Below are positions 25,928 to 34,278 of a stretch of 34,278 bases of DNA, in pieces (the stretch's first letter is position 1; each line of letters begins with the position of its first letter). The translations under genes were made by a program, and so were the position numbers. Under the pieces are notes generated by a model. It did not search any database. It was not told the origin of the DNA and saw only the letters and a program-made list of their open reading frames with translations. Source of the DNA: Acidobacteriota bacterium (GTDB lineage: Bacteria > Acidobacteriota > Vicinamibacteria > Vicinamibacterales > SCN-69-37). The stretch spans positions 1 to 34,278 of the forward strand of contig JAKALV010000003.1 in assembly GCA_021824055.1 (NCBI GenBank). The letters run 5' to 3'.

Positions 25928-27592
25928 TCAGAGCGTCAGGACGTAGTGCAGGCCCATTTCGAGGGGCAACACGTCCAGCAGCCGGTCGACCACCGCCTGG
26001 CCATACCGATTCATGAAGAACGGCAGATCCACGATCCGCTCCTGCGGTTCGCCCGCCGGAAACGCGAGCGCCTGCGTGCGGGTGAACTGGCGGCGGAGGG
26101 TCTCATCCTTCTTCTTGCTGGCGTGAATGATCTTGTTATGCAGGGTCTTCACCGTGTCCTGCATGCGCTCGCGCGTCGTGTCGGCCGCGCCCGTCAGCGT
26201 CGGGTCCACCTCGGCCACGATGGCCTTGATCGTCTCGATGCGCGCCGAGACTTCGCGGACCAGATCCTCCAGCCCAGGCTCGAGTGTGGGCGGGAGCTGG
26301 CTCTCCAGCAACTTGTTCAGGGCCGTTTCACCTTCGGTATGCAACGATTCGAGCGGCAACGCGGAGCGCTCGAGAAATCGCACGGCCGCTGAATCCAGCA
26401 GCGTGGCGTTGGCGCGCGGATAGAGCAGAGGCGCTTCGACACCGAAGGCGCCATAGATCCCGCCGAGTTGCGCCTGATAGGCGAGCTCACTCGGCCCCGC
26501 CACGTAACAGACCGTGGGGAAGAGGCGATCCTGAACAACAGGGCGGAGCAGCACATTCGGGCTGAACCGCTCCGGATGCTCGAGGGCTTCGGCGCGCAGG
26601 GCGTCTGCCTCATGGACCGTGTCGCCGATGGTGTATCCACCGCCGGAGCGGCGCTTGATGGCCTGCCGGCCGCCACCGCCGAGGTAGAACAAGGCGACGC
26701 TGTCCTCGGACGGTTCCACCTGCGGCGTGTGGCCAAGACGTCGCATGGCCTCACCGGTCTCCTTGGCCAAAGCCGCCGTGTGACAGGGCACCTCCAGTTC
26801 GCGCCGGAACAGATCGGCGACGAGCGGTTTGGCGGCCGGATCCGAGGCTTCGAACACGACCAGTCCGTGCCGTCCGAGCAGGTCGTCAATCCACGCGGCG
26901 AACGCGTCGCCCATGCGCCGGCCGGGTTTGTAGTGCTGCCGCAACCGGGTGATGAGGTCGTCCGTGAATTCGGTCTTTGCGAGGTTCGCCTCGAGCTCGC
27001 CGATCGCGTCATCGATGCCGGCATCGAAGGTCAGGGAGGAGACCGGCCGCTCGCCGGCCCCGTCGAGATGGCCGAGCGTCACGCTGCGAAGGTGCAAGTC
27101 GGCATCGAGCACGTGCGCCGTGCGCACCTCGTCCCAGTCGTGGTCTTCGGACTCGACCCAGAACACGGGAATAGCCGCGACGCCGTGCCGGGCCGAGACC
27201 TTTCTGGCCAGCTGGATGGCCGTAATGGCCTTCAGGAGCGTGTAGAGCGGCCCGCCGAAGAGCCCGGCCTGCTGGCCGGTCACGACGGCGACCGTGGACG
27301 GGTCGGCCAGCCGTCCGGCCACGGCTCGGGCATGCGCGTGCGCACTCCGCCGCTCCAGCTGTCCCGACACGATTCTGGCGATGGCGGTGCGGTCGCGCGT
27401 GCTCTTCTGTACCCGCGCAATCGTGTGTTTCCATGCGGCCGGATCGGCGGGATTTCCGGCGAACAGCGGCGCCACGCTCGCGAAATCCGACGAGTACGCG
27501 CTCACGAGCGGGCGAATCCACGAGAAACGACGGACGTCGAGCGACTGCCGGACGTCGCCGGTCGCCATGGAAGCGGCAGCGGGTTGCATCAA
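25928..27592 (-). CDS. bshC: putative bacillithiol biosynthesis cysteine-adding enzyme BshC
   Basis: VAVVTGQQAGLFGGPLYTLLKAITAIQLA, IPVFWVESEDHDWDEV, LRPVVQDRLFPTVCYVAGPSELAYQAQLGGIYGAFGVEAPLLYPRA. Confidence 0.92.
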   Translation of the reverse strand: MMQPAAASMATGDVRQSLDVRRFSWIRPLVSAYSSDFASVAPLFAGNPADPAAWKHTIARVQKSTRDRTAIARIVSGQLERRSAHAHARAVAGRLADPSTVAVVTGQQAGLFGGPLYTLLKAITAIQLARKVSARHGVAAIPVFWVESEDHDWDEVRTAHVLDADLHLRSVTLGHLDGAGERPVSSLTFDAGIDDAIGELEANLAKTEFTDDLITRLRQHYKPGRRMGDAFAAWIDDLLGRHGLVVFEASDPAAKPLVADLFRRELEVPCHTAALAKETGEAMRRLGHTPQVEPSEDSVALFYLGGGGRQAIKRRSGGGYTIGDTVHEADALRAEALEHPERFSPNVLLRPVVQDRLFPTVCYVAGPSELAYQAQLGGIYGAFGVEAPLLYPRANATLLDSAAVRFLERSALPLESLHTEGETALNKLLESQLPPTLEPGLEDLVREVSARIETIKAIVAEVDPTLTGAADTTRERMQDTVKTLHNKIIHASKKKDETLRRQFTRTQALAFPAGEPQERIVDLPFFMNRYGQAVVDRLLDVLPLEMGLHYVLTL

Positions 27593-27643
27593 GCGAATCT
27601 ACTACAGTCGTCGGCGTGTTACTATTCTTTGGATCGCCAAGGA

Positions 27644-29542
27644 GTGTCCGCACTGCCCTTCGACGAGTCCAACACCTTCACTCCTCCGTCCGCATTTGGA
27701 CCCTATCGGGTCCTTCATCAAATTGGCAGCGGCGTTCTGGGGCCCGTCTTCCGGACCTACGATCCCCATGCCGACCGGCTGGTTGCCGTCAAGGCGTTCC
27801 GCCTCGATTTGTTGCCGGAGGACGTGGCGCACCTTGCGGATGAGCTCCGTAAGCTGGTCGGCACGGCCGGGTATCTCGCCGCCGGTCTTGAAGGGACCAC
27901 GGCGTACCTGGCGATGGACTACCACGCCGCCGAAACACTCGACGTCGCCCTGCGTCATCTCGCGCCCGCGCCGATCGAGACCGCGCTGCCGATCCTCCGA
28001 GCGATGGCCGAGGCCGTCGACGCCGCCTGGGCCGCCGGCGCCGCGTTCGGACATGGAGCCCTGCACCCTCGGGACGTCTTCGTGACGCCCGGTACGGGCG
28101 AACTGCACATCACCGGCTTTGGCATCGCGCCCGCGCTCGAAGCCATCGGCGCGCGCCCCCCGCTGCGCCGCCCGTACACGTCACCGGAACGCGCGGCGGG
28201 CGCCCCGTGGGACATCCGGGCGGACGTGTATGCCCTCGGCGCGATAGCGCATGAGTTGCTCACAGGACGCCGGCCGGCAGGGCCCGGAGAACAGGACGGC
28301 TCGCTGCCGGCTGCCATGGCCCCGGAGCTTCGCGTCCGGATCAGGCGCGTGTTGTCGACAGCATTGGCCGAGTCGCCCGCGGCTCGCTTCGCGTCCGGCC
28401 GCGAGTTCATCGGTGCCCTCGAGGATCCGTCGGCGTTCTCCGAAACAGCCGTCACCCCAACTTCAATCACGGGATTCCCCCCGGCCGCAGACGCACCGGC
28501 GCCCGCGGGTGAGCCGGTTGGCGTCGAGGGCGAAGCGGGTTCCGCTGAACCCCCCGCGCTAGTGCCGGCGCCTCCGCCCCGTCGCCCGCGCGCCCGCGTC
28601 GCAACGCCGGCGCAGCGATCCGTTGCGCGCGCGACGTCACGTGGGAAGGGGCCCGGCGCCGGCGAGGCCCCGCTTCCGGCCGGCGACGCGCCGATCGACA
28701 GCGGCGACATCCTGCTCCGGCCGGAGGTCGGGCCAGATGAAGAAGATGTGCTGCGGACCGCGTCGGACGCGCCGCTGCGGGGTGCGGCCGCGCCTGGGGC
28801 GCTGTCCTTGCCGCCGCCGTTTCCCTGGGTCGCAATGGCGGCGGCGGTGTTGGCCACAGGGATCATCTGCGGAGTTGGTGGTTACCAGTTGGGCATGCAG
28901 CGCGCGGTCACGCTGGTGCCGCCGCCCACCGCGTCTGCGACGTCGACGCAGCCGCCGGCGGCCGTGGGATCGCTGCCGACGTCGCCTCACGACACCGAAG
29001 TGGCAGTGGGTGGCACGGCGGCGGCCGGCGAACCCACGTCGGGAACTCCGGTGCCCGACGCGAAGCCTCCGGCGCTGCCCGGACAGGTCGTGGTACGCAG
29101 TACGCCGGCGGGCGCCGCGGTCAGCATCGACGGCAAGTCCGTCGGCCACACGCCGCTGACCGCCCGTGATCTTGCGCTCGGCACACATCGCGTTGTGCTG
29201 TCGCGTGCGGGATTCGCCAGCGAGGCGCGTCGCGTGGCGTTGACTCGCCGGGCGCCATCGTCGACGATCACTGTCACGCTGAAAGCCCAACGAGCGGCGC
29301 GCGGTGAGACGGCGCCCAAGGCGGCGACGACGGGGGCGATCGCGGTGGACTCGCGTCCGCGAGGCGCACGGGTCACCATTGACGGTCGCGCTGTTGGCGT
29401 GACGCCGCTCAGTGCGCCCGGGCTCGCGCCCGGCGCGCATCGAGTACGTGTGGAGCTTGCGGGCTACAAGCCGGTGGCGACGGCCGTGACCGTGAAGGCC
29501 GGAGAGACGGCGCGCATTGCCGTGACATTGGAACAACGATGA
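27644..29542 (+). CDS. kinase-fold (apparent pseudokinase) transmembrane protein with two C-terminal PEGA domains
   Basis: Kinase-like [38 protein letters not shown]; catalytic loop ALHPRDVFV and GFG ([10 protein letters not shown]) in place of HRDxxxxN and [30 protein letters not shown] repeats [20 protein letters not shown] and [20 protein letters not shown]. Start uncertain (GTG 27644 or CTG 27653). Confidence 0.85.
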   Translation: MSALPFDESNTFTPPSAFGPYRVLHQIGSGVLGPVFRTYDPHADRLVAVKAFRLDLLPEDVAHLADELRKLVGTAGYLAAGLEGTTAYLAMDYHAAETLDVALRHLAPAPIETALPILRAMAEAVDAAWAAGAAFGHGALHPRDVFVTPGTGELHITGFGIAPALEAIGARPPLRRPYTSPERAAGAPWDIRADVYALGAIAHELLTGRRPAGPGEQDGSLPAAMAPELRVRIRRVLSTALAESPAARFASGREFIGALEDPSAFSETAVTPTSITGFPPAADAPAPAGEPVGVEGEAGSAEPPALVPAPPPRRPRARVATPAQRSVARATSRGKGPGAGEAPLPAGDAPIDSGDILLRPEVGPDEEDVLRTASDAPLRGAAAPGALSLPPPFPWVAMAAAVLATGIICGVGGYQLGMQRAVTLVPPPTASATSTQPPAAVGSLPTSPHDTEVAVGGTAAAGEPTSGTPVPDAKPPALPGQVVVRSTPAGAAVSIDGKSVGHTPLTARDLALGTHRVVLSRAGFASEARRVALTRRAPSSTITVTLKAQRAARGETAPKAATTGAIAVDSRPRGARVTIDGRAVGVTPLSAPGLAPGAHRVRVELAGYKPVATAVTVKAGETARIAVTLEQR

Positions 29543-30666
29543 TGGAAGCCATTCTGGCGCTGGAGAACGGACAGATATTCCGCGGCAAGGCCGCGGGCGC
29601 CGCCGGTGAGACGGGCGGCGAGGTGGTGTTCAACACCGCCATGACCGGGTATCAGGAAGTGCTGACCGACCCGTCGTACTCGGGGCAGATTGTCACGATG
29701 ACGTCGGCGGAAATCGGCAACTACGGCGTGGCCCGTGAGGATCAGGAATCGCGCGGGCTGCACGTGGCCGGTTTCATCGTGCGCGATGCGTCGCCGATGG
29801 CGAGCAACTGGCGCGCCGACGGCACGCTTCGCGACTACCTGACGTCCCACAACGTCGTCGCGATCTCGGATATCGACACGCGGGCCCTCACGCGCGTCCT
29901 GCGCTCGAGCGGCGTCATGCGCGGCGTGATGGCGACCGGATCACCCGATCCCGAGACGCTGGTCGCGCGCGCGCGCGCGCTGCCGCAGATGGAAGGCAGC
30001 GACCTGGTCACGGGCGTGACCTGCGGCGAGGCCTTCGACTGGATGCCGCCCGCCGACGATCCCGACTACGTCGTGGCGCCCTCGCGGAAGGCCGCGCGCG
30101 TGCTGCGCGTGGCCGCGTACGACTACGGCATGAAATGGAACATCCTGCGCCGGTTCACCGCGCACGGTTGCGCCGTGCGTGTGTATCCCGCGGGAACGCC
30201 GGCGGCCGATGTTCTGGCGACGCAACCGGACGGCGTGTTTCTGAGCAATGGCCCTGGCGATCCGGCGGTGCTCGACTACGCCATCGCGAATGCGAAGGTG
30301 CTGATTGCCTCGGGCGTGCCGGTCTTCGGGATCTGCCTGGGCCACCAGCTCCTCAGCCTGGCCATGGGGGCCTCCACGTTCAAGCTGAAATTCGGCCACC
30401 GCGGCGCCAATCACCCCGTGAAGGAGCTGCGGACCGGCAAGATCGAGATCACGTCGCAGAATCATGGATTCGCGGTGGATCCCGACTCGCTGCCGTCGCA
30501 CGTGCAGGTGACGCATCTGAATCTGTACGACGGCACGATTGAAGGCGTGCGTCACGCGCGCCAGCCGGTGTTCTGCGTGCAATACCACCCCGAGGCGGCG
30601 CCGGGTCCGCACGACGCCGATTATCTGTTCAGCCAGTTTCTCGGGGAGATGGAACATCGTGCCTAA
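29539..30666 (+). CDS. carA: carbamoyl-phosphate synthase small subunit
   Basis: [96 protein letters not shown]. Confidence 0.97.
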   Translation: MMEAILALENGQIFRGKAAGAAGETGGEVVFNTAMTGYQEVLTDPSYSGQIVTMTSAEIGNYGVAREDQESRGLHVAGFIVRDASPMASNWRADGTLRDYLTSHNVVAISDIDTRALTRVLRSSGVMRGVMATGSPDPETLVARARALPQMEGSDLVTGVTCGEAFDWMPPADDPDYVVAPSRKAARVLRVAAYDYGMKWNILRRFTAHGCAVRVYPAGTPAADVLATQPDGVFLSNGPGDPAVLDYAIANAKVLIASGVPVFGICLGHQLLSLAMGASTFKLKFGHRGANHPVKELRTGKIEITSQNHGFAVDPDSLPSHVQVTHLNLYDGTIEGVRHARQPVFCVQYHPEAAPGPHDADYLFSQFLGEMEHRA

Positions 30667-33600
30667 GCGCACCGACTTGAAACGCATCCTGGTGCTGGGG
30701 TCCGGTCCGATCGTCATCGGCCAGGCGTGTGAGTTCGACTACTCGGGCACGCAGGCCTGCAAAGCGCTGCGGGCCGAAGGCCTCGAAGTCATTCTCGTCA
30801 ACAGCAATCCGGCCACGATCATGACCGATCCGGAATTCGCGGATCGCACGTACGTCGAACCGTTGACCGTGGATGTGGTGGAGAAGATCATCGCCAAGGA
30901 ACGGCCCGATGCGGTGCTGCCCACCGTCGGCGGCCAGACCGCGCTGAATCTCGCGGTCGAGCTCGCCGAACGGGGCGTGCTCGCGAAGTACGGGGTCGAG
31001 CTGATCGGCGCGTCCATCGAGGCGATTCAGGTCGCGGAAGACCGCCAGAAGTTCAAGGACGCCATGCGCGACATCGGCGTCGACGTCCCGAAGAGCTACG
31101 TCGTACGGTCGATGGACGACGCCGTGATCGCGGCCGAGGAGATCGGATTTCCGATCATCATCAGGCCGTCCTTCACGATGGGCGGCGTCGGCGGCGGGAT
31201 TGCGTACAACGTCGAGGAATTCCGCGAGATCGCCGGGCGTGGGCTCAGCATGAGTCCCGTCCACGAGATTCTGGTCGAGCAGTCGGTGATTGGGTGGAAG
31301 GAATTCGAGCTCGAAGTGATGCGCGATTGCGCGGACAACTTCGTGGTGATCTGTTCGATCGAGAATATCGATCCGATGGGCGTGCACACCGGGGACTCGA
31401 TCACGATCGCGCCGGCGCTGACCCTGACCGATCGCGAGTACCAGCGGATGCGCGACGCCGCGCGCAAGATCATCCGGCGTGTGGGCGTGGAAACCGGCGG
31501 GTCGAATATCCAGTTCGCGGTCAATCCGGCCAACGGCCAGATGATCGCGATCGAAATGAACCCCCGCGTGTCGCGGTCGTCCGCGCTGGCGTCGAAGGCC
31601 ACGGGTTTTCCGATCGCGAAGATCGCGGCGAAGCTCGCGCTCGGCTACACGCTGGACGAGATTCCGAATGACATCACGCGGCTGACACCGGCCTCGTTCG
31701 AGCCCACGATCGATTACATCGTCACCAAGGTGCCGCGGTGGGCGTTCGAGAAGTTTCCGCAGGCGGATCGCACGCTGACGACGCAGATGAAGTCGGTGGG
31801 CGAGGCGATGGCGATCGGGCGCACGTTCAAAGAGTCGTTTCTCAAAGCCTTTCGGTCGCTCGAACTCGGGTCGAGCGGGCGCCTGTTCGGGCAGACGCGG
31901 CCGGGCGGCCCGTTCGCCGATGAAGACGACGCGGCGCTCCAGCGCGCGATCAGCGTGCCGACCGACCGGCGCATGTTCGCGGTGTTCCGCGCGCTTGAGC
32001 GCGGCTGGAGCCTCGATGAACTCCATCGGCTCACCAAGATCGATCCGTGGTTCCTGACGCAGTTTGAAGAGGTCATGGCCATGGCCCGATCGGCGGCGGC
32101 CGAGGGCGCCGAGGCTCTGTCGGCCGAACGCCTGCGCGATCTGAAGCGCGCGGGTTTTGGCGACGCCGATCTGGCCGTCATTCTCGGGGTCGGCGAAGGC
32201 GAGATCCGCGCAGAGCGGCTCGCGGCCGGGCTGGCGGCGTCCTACAAGCGGATCGACACGTGTGCCGCCGAGTTCGAGTCGTTCACGCCGTACATGTATG
32301 GCAGCTACGAACGCGAGTGCGAGGCGAATCCGACGCCGAAGCGGAAGGTCGTGATTCTCGGCAGCGGTCCGAACCGCATCGGCCAGGGCATCGAGTTTGA
32401 CTATTGCTGCTGTCATGCGGCGTTTGCCCTGCAGGCCGAGGGGTACGAGACGATCATGGTGAACTGCAACCCTGAAACCGTCTCCACCGACTACGACACC
32501 GTCGACCGCCTGTACTTCGAGCCGCTGACCTTCGAGGACGTGACCGCGATCATCGATCGCGAGAAGTCCGCCGGCGCGGACGTGTCGTGCGTCGTCCAGT
32601 ACGGCGGACAGACGCCGCTCAAGCTGTCGCTGAGCCTGCACGCGGCCGGCGTGAAAATCATCGGCACGTCGCCGGATTCCATTGATTTGGCGGAAGATCG
32701 TGAGCGGTTCTCGAAGCTGTTGTCGGAGCTCGACATCCCGCAGGCCTCGAGCGGCATCGCGCGATCACCGGAGGAGGCGCGTGAGGTCGCGACGTCGATC
32801 GGGTTTCCAGTGGTCGTGCGTCCGTCGTATGTGCTCGGTGGACGCGCCATGGCGATCGTGTACGACATGGGCACGCTCGAACGCTACATGCGCTTCGCGG
32901 TCAACGCGGCGCCGGAACATCCGATCCTGATCGACAAGTTCCTCGAGGATGCGTTCGAGATCGACGTGGATTGCGTGGCCGACGGCACCGGCGCGGTGAT
33001 GATCGGCGGCATCATGGAGCACATCGAGCAGGCCGGCATCCACTCCGGCGACAGCTCGTGCGTCGTGCCCCCTGTGCAGCTCCCGGAGCGCCACGTGGCG
33101 ACCATCCGCGAGTACACGCGGCGCATCGCGCGCGCCATCAACGTGATCGGCCTCATGAACACGCAGTTCGCCGTGAAGGACGACGTCGTGTACGTGCTCG
33201 AGGTGAATCCGCGCGCGTCGCGCACGGTACCGTATTTGTCGAAGGCCACCGGCGTGCCGCTGGCCAAGGTCGCCGCGCAGGTCATGGTGGGGCGCACGCT
33301 CGCCGACCTCGGGCTTACCGAGGACCTCACCGTGTCGGGACATTTCGTCAAGACGCCCGTGTTTCCCTTCGTGCGCTTCCCGGGCGTGGACACGCTGCTC
33401 GGCCCGGAGATGAAATCGACGGGCGAAGTCATGGGCGGAGCCGAGTCGTTCGGCGCGGCGTTCGCCAAGGCGCAGCTCGGCGCGGGGAACCGTCTGCCGC
33501 TCTCCGGCACCGCGTTCATCAGCGTGAACAACAACGACAAGCACAACGTCGTGCCCATCGCGCGCGATCTGGCGGCCCTGGGATTCAAGCTGATTGCCAC

Positions 33601-33916
33601 GCGCGGCACGGCGGCGTACCTGCGCGCGCACGGCCTCGAGGTCGACATCGTCTACAAGATCAACGAGGGCCGGCCGCACATCGGCGACGAAATCCTGAAC
33701 AAGCGCGTGGCGCTCGTCATCAACACGCCGCTCGGCCGCGAGTCCTTCTTTGACGACCGCACCGTGCGGCGCGTGGCCATGCTGAATGGCGTTCCGGCGG
33801 TGACCACGCTCACCGGCGCCGCCGCCACGGTCAGCGCGATTGCCGCATTGCGTGCGGAAGGACTGACCGTGAAATCCCTGCAGGAATATCACGCGGTCGG
33901 GCAAGGTATCCGCTAA
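30659..33916 (+). CDS. carB: carbamoyl-phosphate synthase large subunit
   Basis: GTG start overlapping the carA end by 8 bp; [36 protein letters not shown]; duplicated ATP-grasp halves ([29 protein letters not shown]), C-terminal MGS domain. Confidence 0.97.
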   Translation: MPKRTDLKRILVLGSGPIVIGQACEFDYSGTQACKALRAEGLEVILVNSNPATIMTDPEFADRTYVEPLTVDVVEKIIAKERPDAVLPTVGGQTALNLAVELAERGVLAKYGVELIGASIEAIQVAEDRQKFKDAMRDIGVDVPKSYVVRSMDDAVIAAEEIGFPIIIRPSFTMGGVGGGIAYNVEEFREIAGRGLSMSPVHEILVEQSVIGWKEFELEVMRDCADNFVVICSIENIDPMGVHTGDSITIAPALTLTDREYQRMRDAARKIIRRVGVETGGSNIQFAVNPANGQMIAIEMNPRVSRSSALASKATGFPIAKIAAKLALGYTLDEIPNDITRLTPASFEPTIDYIVTKVPRWAFEKFPQADRTLTTQMKSVGEAMAIGRTFKESFLKAFRSLELGSSGRLFGQTRPGGPFADEDDAALQRAISVPTDRRMFAVFRALERGWSLDELHRLTKIDPWFLTQFEEVMAMARSAAAEGAEALSAERLRDLKRAGFGDADLAVILGVGEGEIRAERLAAGLAASYKRIDTCAAEFESFTPYMYGSYERECEANPTPKRKVVILGSGPNRIGQGIEFDYCCCHAAFALQAEGYETIMVNCNPETVSTDYDTVDRLYFEPLTFEDVTAIIDREKSAGADVSCVVQYGGQTPLKLSLSLHAAGVKIIGTSPDSIDLAEDRERFSKLLSELDIPQASSGIARSPEEAREVATSIGFPVVVRPSYVLGGRAMAIVYDMGTLERYMRFAVNAAPEHPILIDKFLEDAFEIDVDCVADGTGAVMIGGIMEHIEQAGIHSGDSSCVVPPVQLPERHVATIREYTRRIARAINVIGLMNTQFAVKDDVVYVLEVNPRASRTVPYLSKATGVPLAKVAAQVMVGRTLADLGLTEDLTVSGHFVKTPVFPFVRFPGVDTLLGPEMKSTGEVMGGAESFGAAFAKAQLGAGNRLPLSGTAFISVNNNDKHNVVPIARDLAALGFKLIATRGTAAYLRAHGLEVDIVYKINEGRPHIGDEILNKRVALVINTPLGRESFFDDRTVRRVAMLNGVPAVTTLTGAAATVSAIAALRAEGLTVKSLQEYHAVGQGIR

Positions 33917-33971
33917 GCCTCAGGTTTCCCTGCCACCAGGCATCGTCCGCAGCGGTCGCCGGTCCCATCGT

Positions 33972-34278
33972 GTGATCGCCCATGCGAAGCGCGTGGGCCG
34001 CGTTGAGAGTGGCCATCTTGATGGCCGCGGCCGGAGGAATGCCGGCCAGCACGAGCGCGTGCAGCCCGCGGTGCACGCCGAACCCGGAGAGGTATTCACC
34101 CCAGTTCGGGTGATCGGTGCCGACGGTGATCAGCCGCGCGCCGCTCCGGTCGTAGAAGCGCTTCACTTCCTTCATCGTGGAGCGCATCTTTGCCGTCAGC
34201 GTTCGACCCGGCCTGACGGGACGACGAGTGCGGCCGAGGCGCGCACGGAGGATAATGGGTCCGAGGTGTTGCCATGCG
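33972..34278 (-). pseudogene. amidohydrolase-family C-terminal fragment, truncated, running off the window edge
   Basis: Minus-strand MKEVKRFYDRSGARLITVGTDHPNWGEYLSGFGVHRGLHALVLAGIPPAAAIKMATLNAAHALRMGDH is amidohydrolase-like, but the expected LGxIxxGKxADLxV tail is absent. The frame is open to the window edge upstream. Confidence 0.6.

Noticed and set aside
26468-27643. N-terminal extension of the pseudokinase ORF
   Set aside because: This part is antisense to bshC; the kinase-like sequence starts only after about 27644.
29966-29981. CGCGCGCG run
   Set aside because: Inside carA and in frame; ordinary consequence of Ala/Arg codons in a GC-rich gene.
30629-32641. 670-aa minus-strand ORF
   Set aside because: Antisense to carB; shadow ORF.

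Overview
GC-rich (Acidobacteriota/Vicinamibacteria-like, by inference) chromosomal window, mostly housekeeping genes. In order: two secreted metallopeptidases (M14 then M28), a type IV pilin-like protein, a small DMT/EamA-like half transporter, alaS(-), recX(-), pilT-like ATPase(-), ilvE(-), a Ser/Thr kinase with a C-terminal zinc ribbon(-), rsmE(+), the heat-shock cluster hrcA-grpE-dnaJ-prmA(-) without dnaK, a stand-alone four-helix-bundle (S23/IVP-like) ORF(-), a PBP1A-type transglycosylase/transpeptidase(-), a ROK regulator(+), a TonB-dependent receptor(+), an argH-like lyase(+), bshC(-), and an apparent pseudokinase-PEGA membrane protein overlapping carA-carB(+). An amidohydrolase fragment lies at the right edge. 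The unusual content is in the spacers. Three of them carry inverted pairs of short tandem arrays with 7-9 bp units (GTCCnnn, GGG(G)AATC, CGTGAAGnn). One pair brackets the four-helix-bundle ORF, like the terminal stem of a 23S rRNA intervening sequence. Another spacer holds a 141-bp cloverleaf palindrome with a 33-bp perfect central stem. A variant CIRCE operator (TTAGCAGTC-N9-GACTGCTAA) abuts the hrcA start codon. No tRNA, rRNA, CRISPR array or transposase was recognised by reading. No database search was run.
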